Shown piece after piece: positions 52,133-62,468 of a stretch of DNA of 64,000 nt. The notes under the pieces are model-generated. The model saw nothing but the letters and a program-made list of their open reading frames with translations. It searched no databases and was not told the origin of the DNA. Numbering within the stretch: the first letter of the stretch is position 1; each line of letters begins with the position of its first letter. Origin of the DNA: Struthio camelus (taxonomy: Eukaryota; Chordata; Aves; Struthioniformes; Struthionidae); assembly GCF_040807025.1 (NCBI RefSeq), contig NC_090947.1, forward strand, positions 5,704,001 through 5,768,000, read 5' to 3'. The translations under genes were made by a program, and so were the position numbers.

Positions 52133-52166
52133 GCCGCCGCGCTCCAACGGCCGCCGCGCTCCAACG
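52133..52166. repeat. 17-base direct repeat carrying two MYB-type sites
   Basis: Two perfect abutting copies of GCCGCCGCGCTCCAACG in the CpG-island core. Each gives CAACGG, fitting the MYB consensus YAACKG, 17 bases apart. The repeat is seen; MYB binding is inferred. Confidence 0.8.
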
Positions 52167-52447
52167 GCCGCGGCGCGCGCGGTAACCCCCGGCGGGCGGG
52201 CGCGCGCGCGCTGCGCTGAGGCGAGGAGCACCGCGGCGGCGGCGGCGGCGGCACTTGTCCTGTAATCGATTGCCGAGCGTGCTGAGCGGCCCTGGCGGCG
52301 CGGGCACCCGCCCCCCCCACCCCCCCCACACCTCTCCCTTCCCCCCCTCCCCCCCTTCCTCGCGCCGTGTCAGCGAGCGGCGGCCCCGGCGAGGTGCGCG
52401 AGGGCGGGCGGGCGGGCGGGCGGGCGCGCGCCCGCGGGGCGGGGCGG

Positions 52448-52536
52448 GTGTCGTGTGCGGGTGTGCGTGTGCGTGTGTGTGTGTGTGTGAGTGTGTGCGT
52501 GTGCGTGTGTGTGTGAGTGAGTGCGGGTGCGTGTGG
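52448..52536. repeat. GT-rich microsatellite (GTGTGC/GTGTGA variants)
   Basis: About 90 bases of alternating GT with GC and GA interruptions. Alternating purine-pyrimidine sequence of this kind can adopt Z-DNA. Lies at the 3' edge of the densest CpG zone, perhaps within the first exon. Confidence 0.9.
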
Positions 52537-52796
52537 CTGCCGGATCGGTTTCTCGGGGTTTGACCAGCTGTCCCAGGCTAACCCTGCTCTCTCTGAAGAT
52601 GGAGGAAGTAAAAACAGGATTACCCTTAGCTACAGATCCACTGCCTTAGCTCCCGTGGCCAACTGCCGTGCAAAAACACACATCCACTAGGCGAGAGAGA
52701 GACAGAGAGAGGCGACACTAATAAAAACACACACAAAAGGGTGATGGAAGTGATTCACTGCGTGCGCGGCTGAGGTAAATCTGCGCCTGGCTTCTT

Positions 52797-52820
52797 TTAT
52801 TATTATTATTATTATTTTTA
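52797..52820. repeat. (ATT)n microsatellite
   Basis: About six ATT triplets. Confidence 0.9.
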
Positions 52821-52908
52821 TTTCTCCCCCCCCCTCCCCTTTCTTTCCTGCTTTCTTTGCCGTCTTGGGCTCGGCGGGGAGGACAGCTCCGTCTGGCGTG
52901 TGTGTGGT

Positions 52909-52945
52909 GGGGGACCTGGGGGGGGTGTTTGGGGGGAGGGGGGGG
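52909..52945 (+). other. strong G-quadruplex motif
   Basis: Four G runs of 5, 8, 6 and 8 separated by loops ACCT, TGTTT and A on the plus (IKZF2 sense) strand, inside the CpG island. Fits the canonical G3+N1-7 pattern with very long tracts. Confidence 0.85.
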
Positions 52946-53389
52946 TCCCTCCAAGTAAAGTGCGGTGACGCCGCATCTCCCGCCCGGCTCGAAGGACTTG
53001 TTGCTGATAGCCCCACAGCGGGGGAGACAAATCGTAATAAAAAACAATTTAAAAAAAAAAATTAAAAAAAGGGCAAGGTGGGGGGAGGAGGAAGGCTGCG
53101 CGAAGCCCGGCGCCCCCGGTCCGTTAGTCAGCGCCGGCCCCAACTGCCATTTGCCTGCCCGGTGTGGGGGGATGGGGGGGCACACGGTAACCCCCCCCCC
53201 CCAAAACGAGGCAGGACTTGAGTTACTTTGACAGGTTGTGCTATGGGCGGGGAGAGGCTGGGATGAAAGGCGAGAGCTGTGTTTCGCCCAGGGCCAAAGA
53301 AACACTCCCGGGAAGTTGGCCTGTAGGTTTCCTGCTCGGGGTGTGAGTGCGGCTGGGATGTCTGTGGGTCATGTTTTGGTGCTAAACCA

Positions 53390-53450
53390 CCCCCCCCCAA
53401 CCCCTTCCCCAAAAAAAACACCCCCCCCCTTTTTTTTTATTTTTTTTTTC
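53390..53450. repeat. string of homopolymers (C, A, C, T)
   Basis: Successive runs C9, A8, C9, T9 and T10 in the 3' part of the IKZF2 CpG island. High risk of assembly or indel error. Confidence 0.9.
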
Positions 53451-53908
53451 TTTGCCCCCTCCAGCTTCCTCGCCGATCCGTAAGGAACCGGTGGATCAAG
53501 TTTTCTCTCTCTCTCCCCCTCCTGCTTAATCGCATTGCTGTAGCACCGGCTGACCTGCCTCCCTCCTTCCCTCCCTCCTTCCCCCTTTTTGTTCTTCATC
53601 TCCCTTCCGACTGCGGGCCGCTCCCGAGCGGGTTTCATCCCCGCGCCGCCTGCCCCACCTGTAAGCGCCGGGGGCCGGCGGCTCTTCCCCCCTCACCCCC
53701 TTTCCTCCCTTCTCCTCATTTTTCCCTTTTTTTTTTTTTTTCCTTTCGTTTAAACTTTCCCCCGTCTCGCTGTATCCGCAGCACGAGCGAAAAAAGAGGA
53801 AAAAAAAAAAAAACTCCATTCGTTGTGGAAAGGGAAGGCTTAGCAGCTGGGATTTGCCATCACAGCCTAAAAATGGTGACCAAACTTTGTTTTTGTTTTC
53901 TGTTTTTT

Positions 53909-53935
53909 CCCCCTCCTCCTCCTCCTCCTCCTCGC
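53909..53935. repeat. (CCT)n triplet tract
   Basis: Seven to eight CCT triplets within a longer pyrimidine-rich plus strand (about 53700-54060). Confidence 0.9.
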
Positions 53936-54118
53936 TTTGAGAAATAAAAAATTAAAAAAAAAAATCCGCCAATGTTTTAATTTCTGGCTATGGATGTTTC
54001 TGTGTTTCTTTTTGTCTTCCTTTCTCTTCCTCCTCCCTTCCTCCCCTTTCTTTCCTTCCACTTCATTGGCTGGGATGATCTTTCCCTGTTGCTTCTGATG
54101 TTTCTTTCTTTTTCTCAG

Positions 54119-54154
54119 TGTGTGCCTGCCTACCTGGACTAGGGGGAAGATAAG
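54119..54154 (+). other. IKZF2: candidate IKZF2 non-coding 5' UTR exon
   Basis: Thirty-six bases flanked by a near-ideal acceptor (TTTCTTTCTTTTTCTCAG) and a good donor (AAG|GTAATT), in the right orientation and about 1.3 kb before the first coding exon. It contains a stop (TAG) and no ATG, as expected for untranslated leader. Only splice signals and position support it; cDNA is needed to confirm. Confidence 0.45.
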
Positions 54155-55495
54155 GTAATTTTGAAGGGCTTGAGGAAGGTGCTTACCTGTTCTGAAAACT
54201 TTTTTTTTTGTTTTTTTTGGAGATCTCTTTTAAAGAGTCATGTAAAAATCAGTAATTGAAGAGAGTTTGATAGCAGCTGGGCAGGTTGAAATTTAAGTGT
54301 TATGTGCTGAATGCCTTGGGAATTTGATCTGCTTTATACCAAAGAAGAACACAGAGAAAAGTATTTATTTATTGGGGGATAGGCAGGCGAGGCGGGGGGG
54401 GGGGGGAAGGAAAGCGGGTTAAGGGAGGGGGAGGGAAGTGGTTTTGGAGACAAGAAGTGAAGCTGCCTGTTTTCCAGTAAGTAATGGAGAAATTCCAGGA
54501 GCCAGGGCTAAATATACTTGGCGATCAATACAGAAATGGCTCATTGTGAATAATTTAGCTGCCTGGTGCAGTGAGAGTTTTGAAACTAAAGGCAAAAAAA
54601 GAGGCCGTGGAGGGAGAGAGGAAATAAAATTCTGCTCTGGTCATGCCAGTTTCTTAACTTTTTCGCTTAAAAGGACGTAGTTATGATTATTGATCTCTCG
54701 CTCTCTTTCTCTTCACTGTATATCAAACGATAGCTAGGGGGTGTCATTCTATACAGTTACTTGGGTTTCTGGAAAGTAATAGCTTGCTCTGTGTCAGCAA
54801 AGTGTTTCCAGCAACTTTTCTTAAGATTGCCTCCCGCCACAAAATGCACGGTCTCGCGGTGGGAAGAGTGGCGCTGAGCCCCGGGCTGTGGCACACGGGT
54901 GAGGTTAGGCAGAGCAGGTGCGTGTACAGGTGCGTGTCTGTGTCTGCGGGCTGGCGGGAGAGCGGCGGCGGGAGCCGCCGGTTAAGGAGTCGGAATAACG
55001 CTGTCAAAGGAGACCGGACGCTGGCGGGTTTTATTTTGCTTCGAAGAGGATGGAGTCTCTTGGAGTTCGCGTGAAAAGAGCAATTGTTAATAGTCTCAGT
55101 CGCCTCAAAGCCCTGTTCTGGCTGTGAGAACTGATAATTGATAAAGCGTTACAATCCCAGCTCAAACAAAACAGGCGGAAGCTCGGGGGGGTGGGAGACA
55201 AAAAAACCCCTCAAATCAGGTAAAAATGCGAGTAGGGGAACAGAAAGGGGTGTACTCAGACCAGGGTGATCCCAGCGCAGCCTGTCCTGGAGACGGCTGA
55301 ATTTCTCCACTCAGGTCATTGGCAGGAGGAGTTCAGTGATTTGCAGATGAGCACATGCGGTACACTTGTGCGTTTCTCTAGGCAATGGTTGCAACAGCAG
55401 TAAAATGGGTAACTGCTTAGGGCTTTAAGTAAGTTTAATCGTTTCGTGGTTGATACTGACAGGCGTCTTTGAGGGTGTACTTTTCTGCCTTGCAG
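54155..55495 (+). other. IKZF2: IKZF2 5' UTR intron
   Basis: Region between the candidate leader exon and the first coding exon, ending in TTTTCTGCCTTGCAG. A consensus-like donor TTTTCCA|GTAAGTAA at 54477 could mark an alternative first exon. A poly-G run lies at 54393-54406. Confidence 0.6.
54393..54406. repeat. poly-G tract
   Basis: About fourteen Gs in the IKZF2 5' intron, flanked by further G-rich sequence. Confidence 0.85.
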
Positions 55496-55510
55496 CACTG
55501 CACTTTGACT

Positions 55511-55544
55511 ATGGAAGCAGAGGCTGCTGATGGATATATAACAT
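55511..55544 (+). CDS. IKZF2: IKZF2 (Helios) first coding exon
   Basis: The exon begins at 55496 after TGCCTTGCAG; 15 bases of leader precede the ATG (A at -3, G at +4). It encodes MEAEAADGYIT plus one base of a cysteine codon and ends at T|GTAAGT. Human Helios starts METEAIDGYITC, so only two substitutions are seen. Helios is a nuclear zinc-finger DNA-binding factor of lymphoid cells (regulatory T cells and others). Like other Ikaros-family members it uses N-terminal fingers to bind DNA and C-terminal fingers to dimerise; those are encoded by exons beyond the right edge. Confidence 0.96.
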
Positions 55545-56297
55545 GTAAGTAGTCATTTTATTTAATTATTCTGACTGACTTTCCTTTTCCCACTGTCCCT
55601 GTATAATGCAGGCACCTGAAACTTTAGCTTCCTTGTGTATGATCTTTGCTTTAGGATGACACTGAATTAATAGCATTCAAACGTTAACTTTGCGTGCGAC
55701 TGCAAAATGTGTGTGTACGGGTGCAAGGGTGAGAACGCATACATTTAAATATTTGCTAAGGATGAATGAACTTTGCAAAAGAGAGAGTTCATTTTCAGAA
55801 ATTCAAATTGCAGCCGAAAGCTTTACATATTTTCGCTGCGTTTCTCCTGTTTTCTGGGTCAGGGCAAAGCATCTTAGTTTGTTTAAATGCATTGTTTAGC
55901 TGTCAGTTAACTGAAAGCTTTGAGGGGAAGCGTCTGTAATGAAAAGGACTGCTATGGTCTTCCCTTGCCCGGTCCCGATTCTCAGTGCTTGCCAACGGGA
56001 GGGTAAATCCTAACTTCTGCTGAGATAACAGCAGCTGGGGTGAGATTTCCGTAAGTGTGTGTATGTTAAGCCCGGTGACCGTATTTTGGAGGGGACTCTT
56101 AAAATCAGTCAGTCGAATGTTTACTTGTTGGCCACCGAGAACCCGGTTTCTGCAGACTTTGGAAGACCCTGCTAGTGAAGGAGGGAAGGGCAGGGGCGAA
56201 GGGGGAGCGAGTGGGTCGCAGGCAAGTTCTTTATCATCGGGTCGCTCTGCTGAACAAGCGGATGGAAACTTACGGGTGACTTGTTTTGTGAAAGCAG
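55545..56297 (+). other. IKZF2: IKZF2 intron between the first two coding exons
   Basis: A 753-base GT-AG intron (T|GTAAGT donor, GTGAAAGCAG acceptor). Short ORFs inside are shadows. Confidence 0.9.
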
Positions 56298-56402
56298 GTG
56301 ACAATGAGCTTTCCCCCGAAAGGGAGCACTCCAACATGGCTATTGACCTCACCTCAAGTACACCCAATGGGCAGCATACCTCACCAAGTCACATGGCAAG
56401 CA
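56298..56402 (+). CDS. IKZF2: IKZF2 (Helios) second coding exon
   Basis: A 105-base exon entered after AAAGCAG in phase 1 and left in phase 1 (AGCA|GTAAGT). It completes the cysteine codon and continues [20 protein letters not shown], then [14 protein letters not shown]. This matches human Helios residues 13-46 almost exactly; I see A-to-T in GQHASPS and T-to-A in SHMTS. The segment is the unstructured N-terminus before the first zinc finger. The next expected segment (NSVKLEMQSDEEC...) was not found before the window ends. Confidence 0.97.
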
Positions 56403-59400
56403 GTAAGTCTCTTTTTAAACGTGTTTCTCTCTAGGAGTGTGTTTGGGTTAGTGGTGTCCTCCGGCTCCTCGGCTTGCTTGCTAGGTCTTCACCACTGCTG
56501 TAGGCTTTGCTAATAAAAGAAGAGAAGGACGGGGCAGATCCGTTCTTGTTCGTGCTGGTGTCTCATCTGAACATGAACGGGATTGCTAGTCTGAACTATC
56601 CCCAGGTGGCATTTGAGAGCTGGTCCTTACCTGTTCCAGGTAGGAAAACACTAGGCTTTACTTGTCCTAGTTTTGTTTCAACAGGTTTTGAAATCCAAAT
56701 GGAAATGATTATTACTATTTTTTTACTGTGCTTCCAAATACAGCTTACAATAGCTTTATTCAAAAACAGACATGTTTTATTTCCAAAAATACTTTACTCT
56801 GGCAAAAATATGAAGTTAAAATTTTGGGTTTGATGGCAGGTTGTATTTTATTATTCCATATAGAAACTTCAGCATCCTATTCATTACCTTCGCTTTGCCT
56901 TGGCAAGTCCAAAAGATGGCCAGGATAACTGGAAATTTATGGCACTCGGCAGCTGACTCTTTAACAAACTGAAAGGATTTTGTTTTAGAATGTCAAGGGA
57001 GAAAATGAGAAAATGTAGAGAGATTTGGGAGTTTATAGAGAGTGTCAAGTGCTCATAATATTTTTGTAATTATCTTTCGTGCTATATTTTGGAGGTGAAT
57101 AGATGTAGTTTACATGCGTTTCATAAAACCAACATCCTTTTTTTTTATACTGTGTTTTTTTTTTTTTTTTTGAGCGTGCCAGAGAGCTTGTTTTACTCTT
57201 GGTTACAACGTTACATCAGGGTATTTACCTCAAAGTACTTCTAAACTTGTATTCAAAAATAATTTAAAATGTTTTCGTTCCAATACACTTTAAGAGGGTT
57301 CTTCTGCTCTATGTGATATTAACTTTCTTTCTAGTGTGTGTAGTGTAGATAAATACATATCTTTTCAAAAGAAATGTTTGTGTAATTCCCCACTACATAC
57401 TCTGAAAGAAAAAGAGAGCTTTTAGGGGAACATGCTTTAAAATACGCCCTATATTGCCTTCAGTCTTTCTTACTGAGGAAAAAGATGCTACTTTCCTTTA
57501 AGAATTTCTTCTTTCCTCCTGCAAATTATGAGTAAAACGCAGGTTTTATGAGCCTTTAAAACTGAGGGTTATTATGAAGATCTCCAATTATATACATGTT
57601 GCTAGAGAATATGATTGCTAATACTCCGGACTGAACTTTATATGACAACCTATCATAATTCAGCATCTTTAAACAATTCCAATCCTGCTGCACTGGGATT
57701 CTGATATATTTTATTATGTTGTAAAAGTTTTACTACTCACTTTCTTCATTTTCTTTGTTTCCTTTTTTATTAATGGGAAGGCTTCATTGGAAGGGGAAAA
57801 ATCTCCCTGTTTTAAATCTTCTTTATAATCTAGACTAAAAACCAGAGTAAAACTAGGGAATTAAAAGACCTAGGATGAAGTCATGCAAAAATACTTTAAC
57901 ACGTTCAATATGTTGGTGTTCACTGTGTTAACATTTTCAATGATTTTTAAGCTTCGTTAGTTCTTGCAACACACATGTATCTACAGCCTCATTGAACTTT
58001 TTTTTTCTTTTAAATGTATTTTGTGGTATCTCACAGGTGTCTTCATTGCTTTCATCGCTGGTGCTCCTGGTGCTCTGTGCTAACGATGTGCTGCTGTTGA
58101 CAAATTATGGGCTCTGTCTAGCTTTCTTAAGCCAAGCAAAATGCCAGCTTCTTAAATTTGTTGTAATTTATTTATTCTTCGGCAAGCGTGAGAATGCTTT
58201 CTTGAAGATAGGCGGTTTGTTCTGTGTTAAACATGGAAGGTATTGATTACAGGTTGTCAGTTCTTGTGGCGGTTGCTACCTTGGTTCACTTATGTTTTTC
58301 GGCCAAATCTTCAGTCTAGCATGTATAGATTAAATCCCTGGGCTGTGCCTTTAGAGCTTGCCACCTGTTTTGCTGGGTGAAAGAAGTCTTTTCAAAGACG
58401 TTTTGTTTTTTTGAGATGCAGAGAAGGAAGACTAAGAAGAAATGGCTGATTGAAATACTTGATGTTAGTTTGGTTGCTTTTGTTGGATTGATCCATCATT
58501 AGTCTTGCTGTGGTGCTGTGAGAAGGCTCACGAAGCAGTGGCTCGTTGTAAGCAGAGGAAATGGCTGTGTTGTATTTAGGTGTAGTTTGATTTCAAGTGG
58601 AGTCACTGGAGACACCGATCTCCTGTTGGTCTGCCATTATAGTGAAACTCAGGGCCTGTCTTCCCAGCTGAGTAGTGGGCAAAGTGGTACCTAAGGTGGT
58701 GCATGGATGAGACCCCGAATGTTTCGCCCCCAGTTTTATCACCAGTCGTCTCTGGGAGATGAACGGCTCTGTTTTGTTGTGTGCTCAGGGTATGCACCTG
58801 CAGGATACAGAGCAAAGTTTTGACCTTTATTCTTGCGTTCCATTGAATCATTTTGAACCACAGCTCTTAATCTAGCCTTCATTTGTGTCCGGCTTAAACA
58901 GACAAAACCATAAGAAGCAAATTTCTTGGACTTGTACTGAAACAACTGCTCTCCCAGCAACAGTAAAACTATGTGGTAGGTGAAGAGTCTTCTATGTTCA
59001 TTAGCCCCCGGCAGTTCCATGTTAGTAGGCGTTCTGGCTGGGCTACTGATGTTTTCAGGTTTAGTTCCAAAAGGTTTCAGGTTAAATATTTTGGCTCATG
59101 TTGGAGAGAAATCTAGTACGTCCATTAACCTATTAGCGTTTTCAGGTATCAAACCTGCATATATAGGTTATGGATGGGGCTGGTACTCCATTCTCCTCGT
59201 GAATGAGATGATCCTGAAAGATAAATCACAGTGAATCACCTGTCATAGCTAACTAACGATCTTGCATATACCTTATGGTATGCATCTGCCTTTAGCGGAA
59301 TACTGTATGTATGTTGGCAGATGCTCCGTTCTGAAATACTTTATTGTAGTTTTATGTAAGCAAAGATTTAAAATAGGTGTAAATAGTCAAATTTGAATAG

Positions 59401-59634
59401 GTAGACAGATCGCCTCGCTCTCTTCTGTAGTGAGAGACAGATTAGGGCTCTGCCTGCTGAATGAAGAAGATATATTTACATAGCCCCAAATCTGAAAGTC
59501 CAGATTTCCTACAGATCTTTAGGAAAACTCTTCCAGGGGCTAACCTCCAGAGCTGGCTGTCAAAAGCCTGCTCCGGCTCTCTGAGTTAACTGTGTATTGG
59601 CATGGGAAAGTGCAATGCGTGGCCTTAAGCCCCC

Positions 59635-59712
59635 CTCTACTGAATTCAAGGGAGTCTGCCTTGTTGCTGTCAGTTAATGTGGAGCTGGGCCTTAAGGGAT
59701 CAGGAATCTCAG
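59635..59712. mobile_element. very old amniote repeat relic
   Basis: TCTACTGAATTCAAGGGAGT...GTTAATGTGGAGCTGGGCC resembles the 'ccattgaattcaatgggagt...tcaatgggagcaggatcaggcc' words common in degenerate sauropsid LINE/SINE copies. Family not assigned. Confidence 0.4.
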
Positions 59713-62274
59713 CAAAGGAGCTGCTATGCTAATGTAAAGGTGATGGGGAATCCGCGTTAAATAGGTTTTTAAAAGAAACAATTCCTAGCCGCCTCCTCAT
59801 AATAGCACGCTGAGTTCTTACTATAGAGTTGTTGGAGAGAGGGTTTTTTTTTTTGTCTCGGTTAGAATAGACTTAGAAGAACGTCTCCTTTAGAAACCGC
59901 AGGGGCGCAGTTGTTTGATTAGTTGACTTGATGACCACTTTTTGTAGGATGAAGGATATTTCTCTGAGACCACTTGCCTGGTATTGTATGGAAAATAATA
60001 ATAGCAGCTATTAGCATCTGACAGTGACAAAGGAAATTTCCTCTTAAATTGAAGACTTAAAAGGTGTTGCAGTGGGTGTCCTAGATAACTTTCTTATCTC
60101 TGCTTTCATAGACAGAAGGAGCCCTTAAACGAAATGGAGTCAGAACAATCATAAATATCAAACCCAACATCTGATACTTGAAAGTGATTAAAATTGTGGT
60201 GCGCTTTCAAGAGGTATTTGTAATCACTTAGAAGTGTTACTAAGTTATGAGAATTTATTAAGAAAATAAGCATTGTCAACTGACTCAGCTGCTGAAAGTA
60301 ACGAGGCAATTTAATTTTCTGTGTGCTGAGGAATGATCGCACCGCCTGACAAGATAGCTGAGGGGACAACAGTATTAAGTGGGAGTGATTTCAGTAGTAG
60401 TACTTAAGATCAGGATCTGTTAGAGAGAACTCGGGCAAGGCCTTATTATAAGGTAACCAATACTGTATTCCCAGTGCGCAGGATATACTACTCTGAACTA
60501 TTAAATGCCTTTTTCTCTCTCTTTTTTTTTTTTTTTTGGTAACTTCAAAACCCAACTCTTTCTTGGTTGCTTTCATTTCTCAGCTGGAAACTGTCATACA
60601 AGCTCTGTTTGTCACAGTTGTGTTGCCCTGAGCAAAATGTTTCATGTAGCACAGCTGTATCGGCATCACATCTGTGCGGATAAAGGAGCATAACCACGTC
60701 CTCTGTCTGTTGGAATGAAACTGCATAAAATAAGAGGTTGTTTCATGCCTCAGCCACGCAGCAAACAAACCTCGCCGTCCCCAAAAGCTACTGCCTGGGC
60801 AAGTGAGTCTGGACCTTGTACTGGGGTTCTTTATGGCGCTTTATGTGTTTTTTCACTAGCGTGAGGTGACCGAGGCTGAGCCTCCGCGGGAGGCTTTCCT
60901 TTAGGGATGGCGGTTGAAGCTCTCTGGACTGGGCTGCGGCGGGGGGGAACTGAATTAGTGCTTTGAGACCGTCGCTCCCCTGCCACGTGCACTGGTGCCT
61001 GAAGAATTCTGGCAGCCAAACTGTTAACGCTGTGAAGTGGGGATTCAGGTCTCCAGTTCTTTCAAAGAACTGTAAAGTGTGCAGTGCTGCATATGGTGCT
61101 AAAATCTTGGACTGGATTACCTCATGATGCTCTGGCATCTCTTTCCCTGGAGGCCTTGAGGACTAGGGTAGTCGACATCCGTTGGTCTAGGTATCTTTGG
61201 TCCTGCCTCAGTGCAGGGAGGTGAACTTTGGATAGTCACTTGAGATGTCCTCCAGTCCTTTGTGCCTGACTCTCCAAGCCGCACACAGCTCTATGTTTAG
61301 AGAGGTCAGCTGTGCAATTTCACAATGCTGTCCCATACAGAAGCGGCTGTGGGTTCACAGGCTGAAGGGCGGTGAAGATGCCCGATGCCGAGACGAGTTT
61401 AGACATAAGGGCTGAGCTCAGTAAAGTGTGGCAGGAAACTGGAAGAAGCGAGCTGCGCTTACCCTTCTTGACGCTTGCAGAACCATTGACTTCACTTCAG
61501 TATTTTAACCTCAGACTCCCTGAGAACTGCCGGGGGAATAGTACCCATGAAGGTTTAAGACAATCAGCTTAGTTTTCATGAAGTTTAAGAAAAAAGACAA
61601 TCGAGCTTTAAACAGAAATTAGACTTTTTTTTTTTCCTCCTATGCAAGAAAGAAACCAAAGCCCTGCAGAGTAGTGTTACACTGATTCAAAAATAGTTAC
61701 CTAGAAGTGAAATACCTGCTGGGATGCACCTTGAATTGTTGCAGCTTTATCCATAACAGTTTAGATTCTTCACGTTGCTACAGTTAAAATCATGAAATAA
61801 TTTTTCTGATACAAGCTCTGTGTGTAGATGACCCTCAAGCAGCCACCGAAACTACACAGTAGCGGACTAACTACTGTCGGTAGCTCACGCCCTGATGGGG
61901 AAAGGTCCCCCATGAGTTTTTTGTATCTTCTGTCAGTAACTCTCAGGCATTCCCTGTGGAATCGAATACTTGGCTGTAAAAACATTCCTCTTCCTTGGTG
62001 AGGGTTATAATGAGGGTGGAGTGAAATGATCAGCTAATCTCATTAAATACGGTTTTATTCATTCCGGTGGAACTCTCCTGAGAGGTCATCTGCCCAAGGT
62101 TTGTTACAGCACACACCTTTCTTAGGGAGCTTCTGTTATTTTCTCGGACTGTCAAGTTCAGTTAACTTTCTTCGGTACACACCCTGTTACAACACTCGGT
62201 GCTCTCGCTTGCTTGATAGTCAGCATGTTTTCAAATGTTTGCTTCTGGAACTTCAGTTTCTTTTCAGACATGCC

Positions 62275-62295
62275 AAAAAAAAAAAAAAAAAAAAA
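62275..62295. repeat. poly-A tract
   Basis: Twenty-one As followed by GAAAG. No clear retrocopy body found upstream. Confidence 0.9.
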
Positions 62296-62413
62296 GAAAG
62301 TGCAATCCTCATCCTCCTTGAAATGCAGCGCTTTGATAGCAGCTGGATGACTAGCTATCCATTAGAGAGCACTCTATATCTTTCCCACTGCCAAATCTGG
62401 GGGAGGATGCAGC

Positions 62414-62468
62414 TTCTGTTGAAATCAATGGGTACGCTTTCTCCTGGGAAACTGGATCAAGGCCTTGT
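62414..62468. mobile_element. very old amniote repeat relic
   Basis: CTGTTGAAATCAATGGGTAC...AAACTGGATCAAGGCC shows the same degenerate 'ttgaagtcaatgggag...ggatcaggcc' words as the relic at 59.6 kb. Confidence 0.4.

Larger units (their letters stand above)
51370..53680 (+). promoter_or_regulatory. IKZF2: IKZF2 CpG-island promoter and probable first exon(s)
   Basis: A large CpG island directly upstream of the IKZF2 coding exons. It is densest at about 52080-52460, where it holds GC boxes (GGGCGGGCGGGC and GGGGCGGGGCGGG) but no clear TATA box. A MEF2-like TTAAAAATAG lies near 52048 and an ATCGAT near 52266. Potential 5' UTR donors within it include CACCT|GTAAGC at 53661 and CC|GTAAGG at 53480. 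The transcription start cannot be placed from sequence alone. Ikaros-family genes typically use several 5' UTR exons, so more than one start is likely. Confidence 0.8.
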
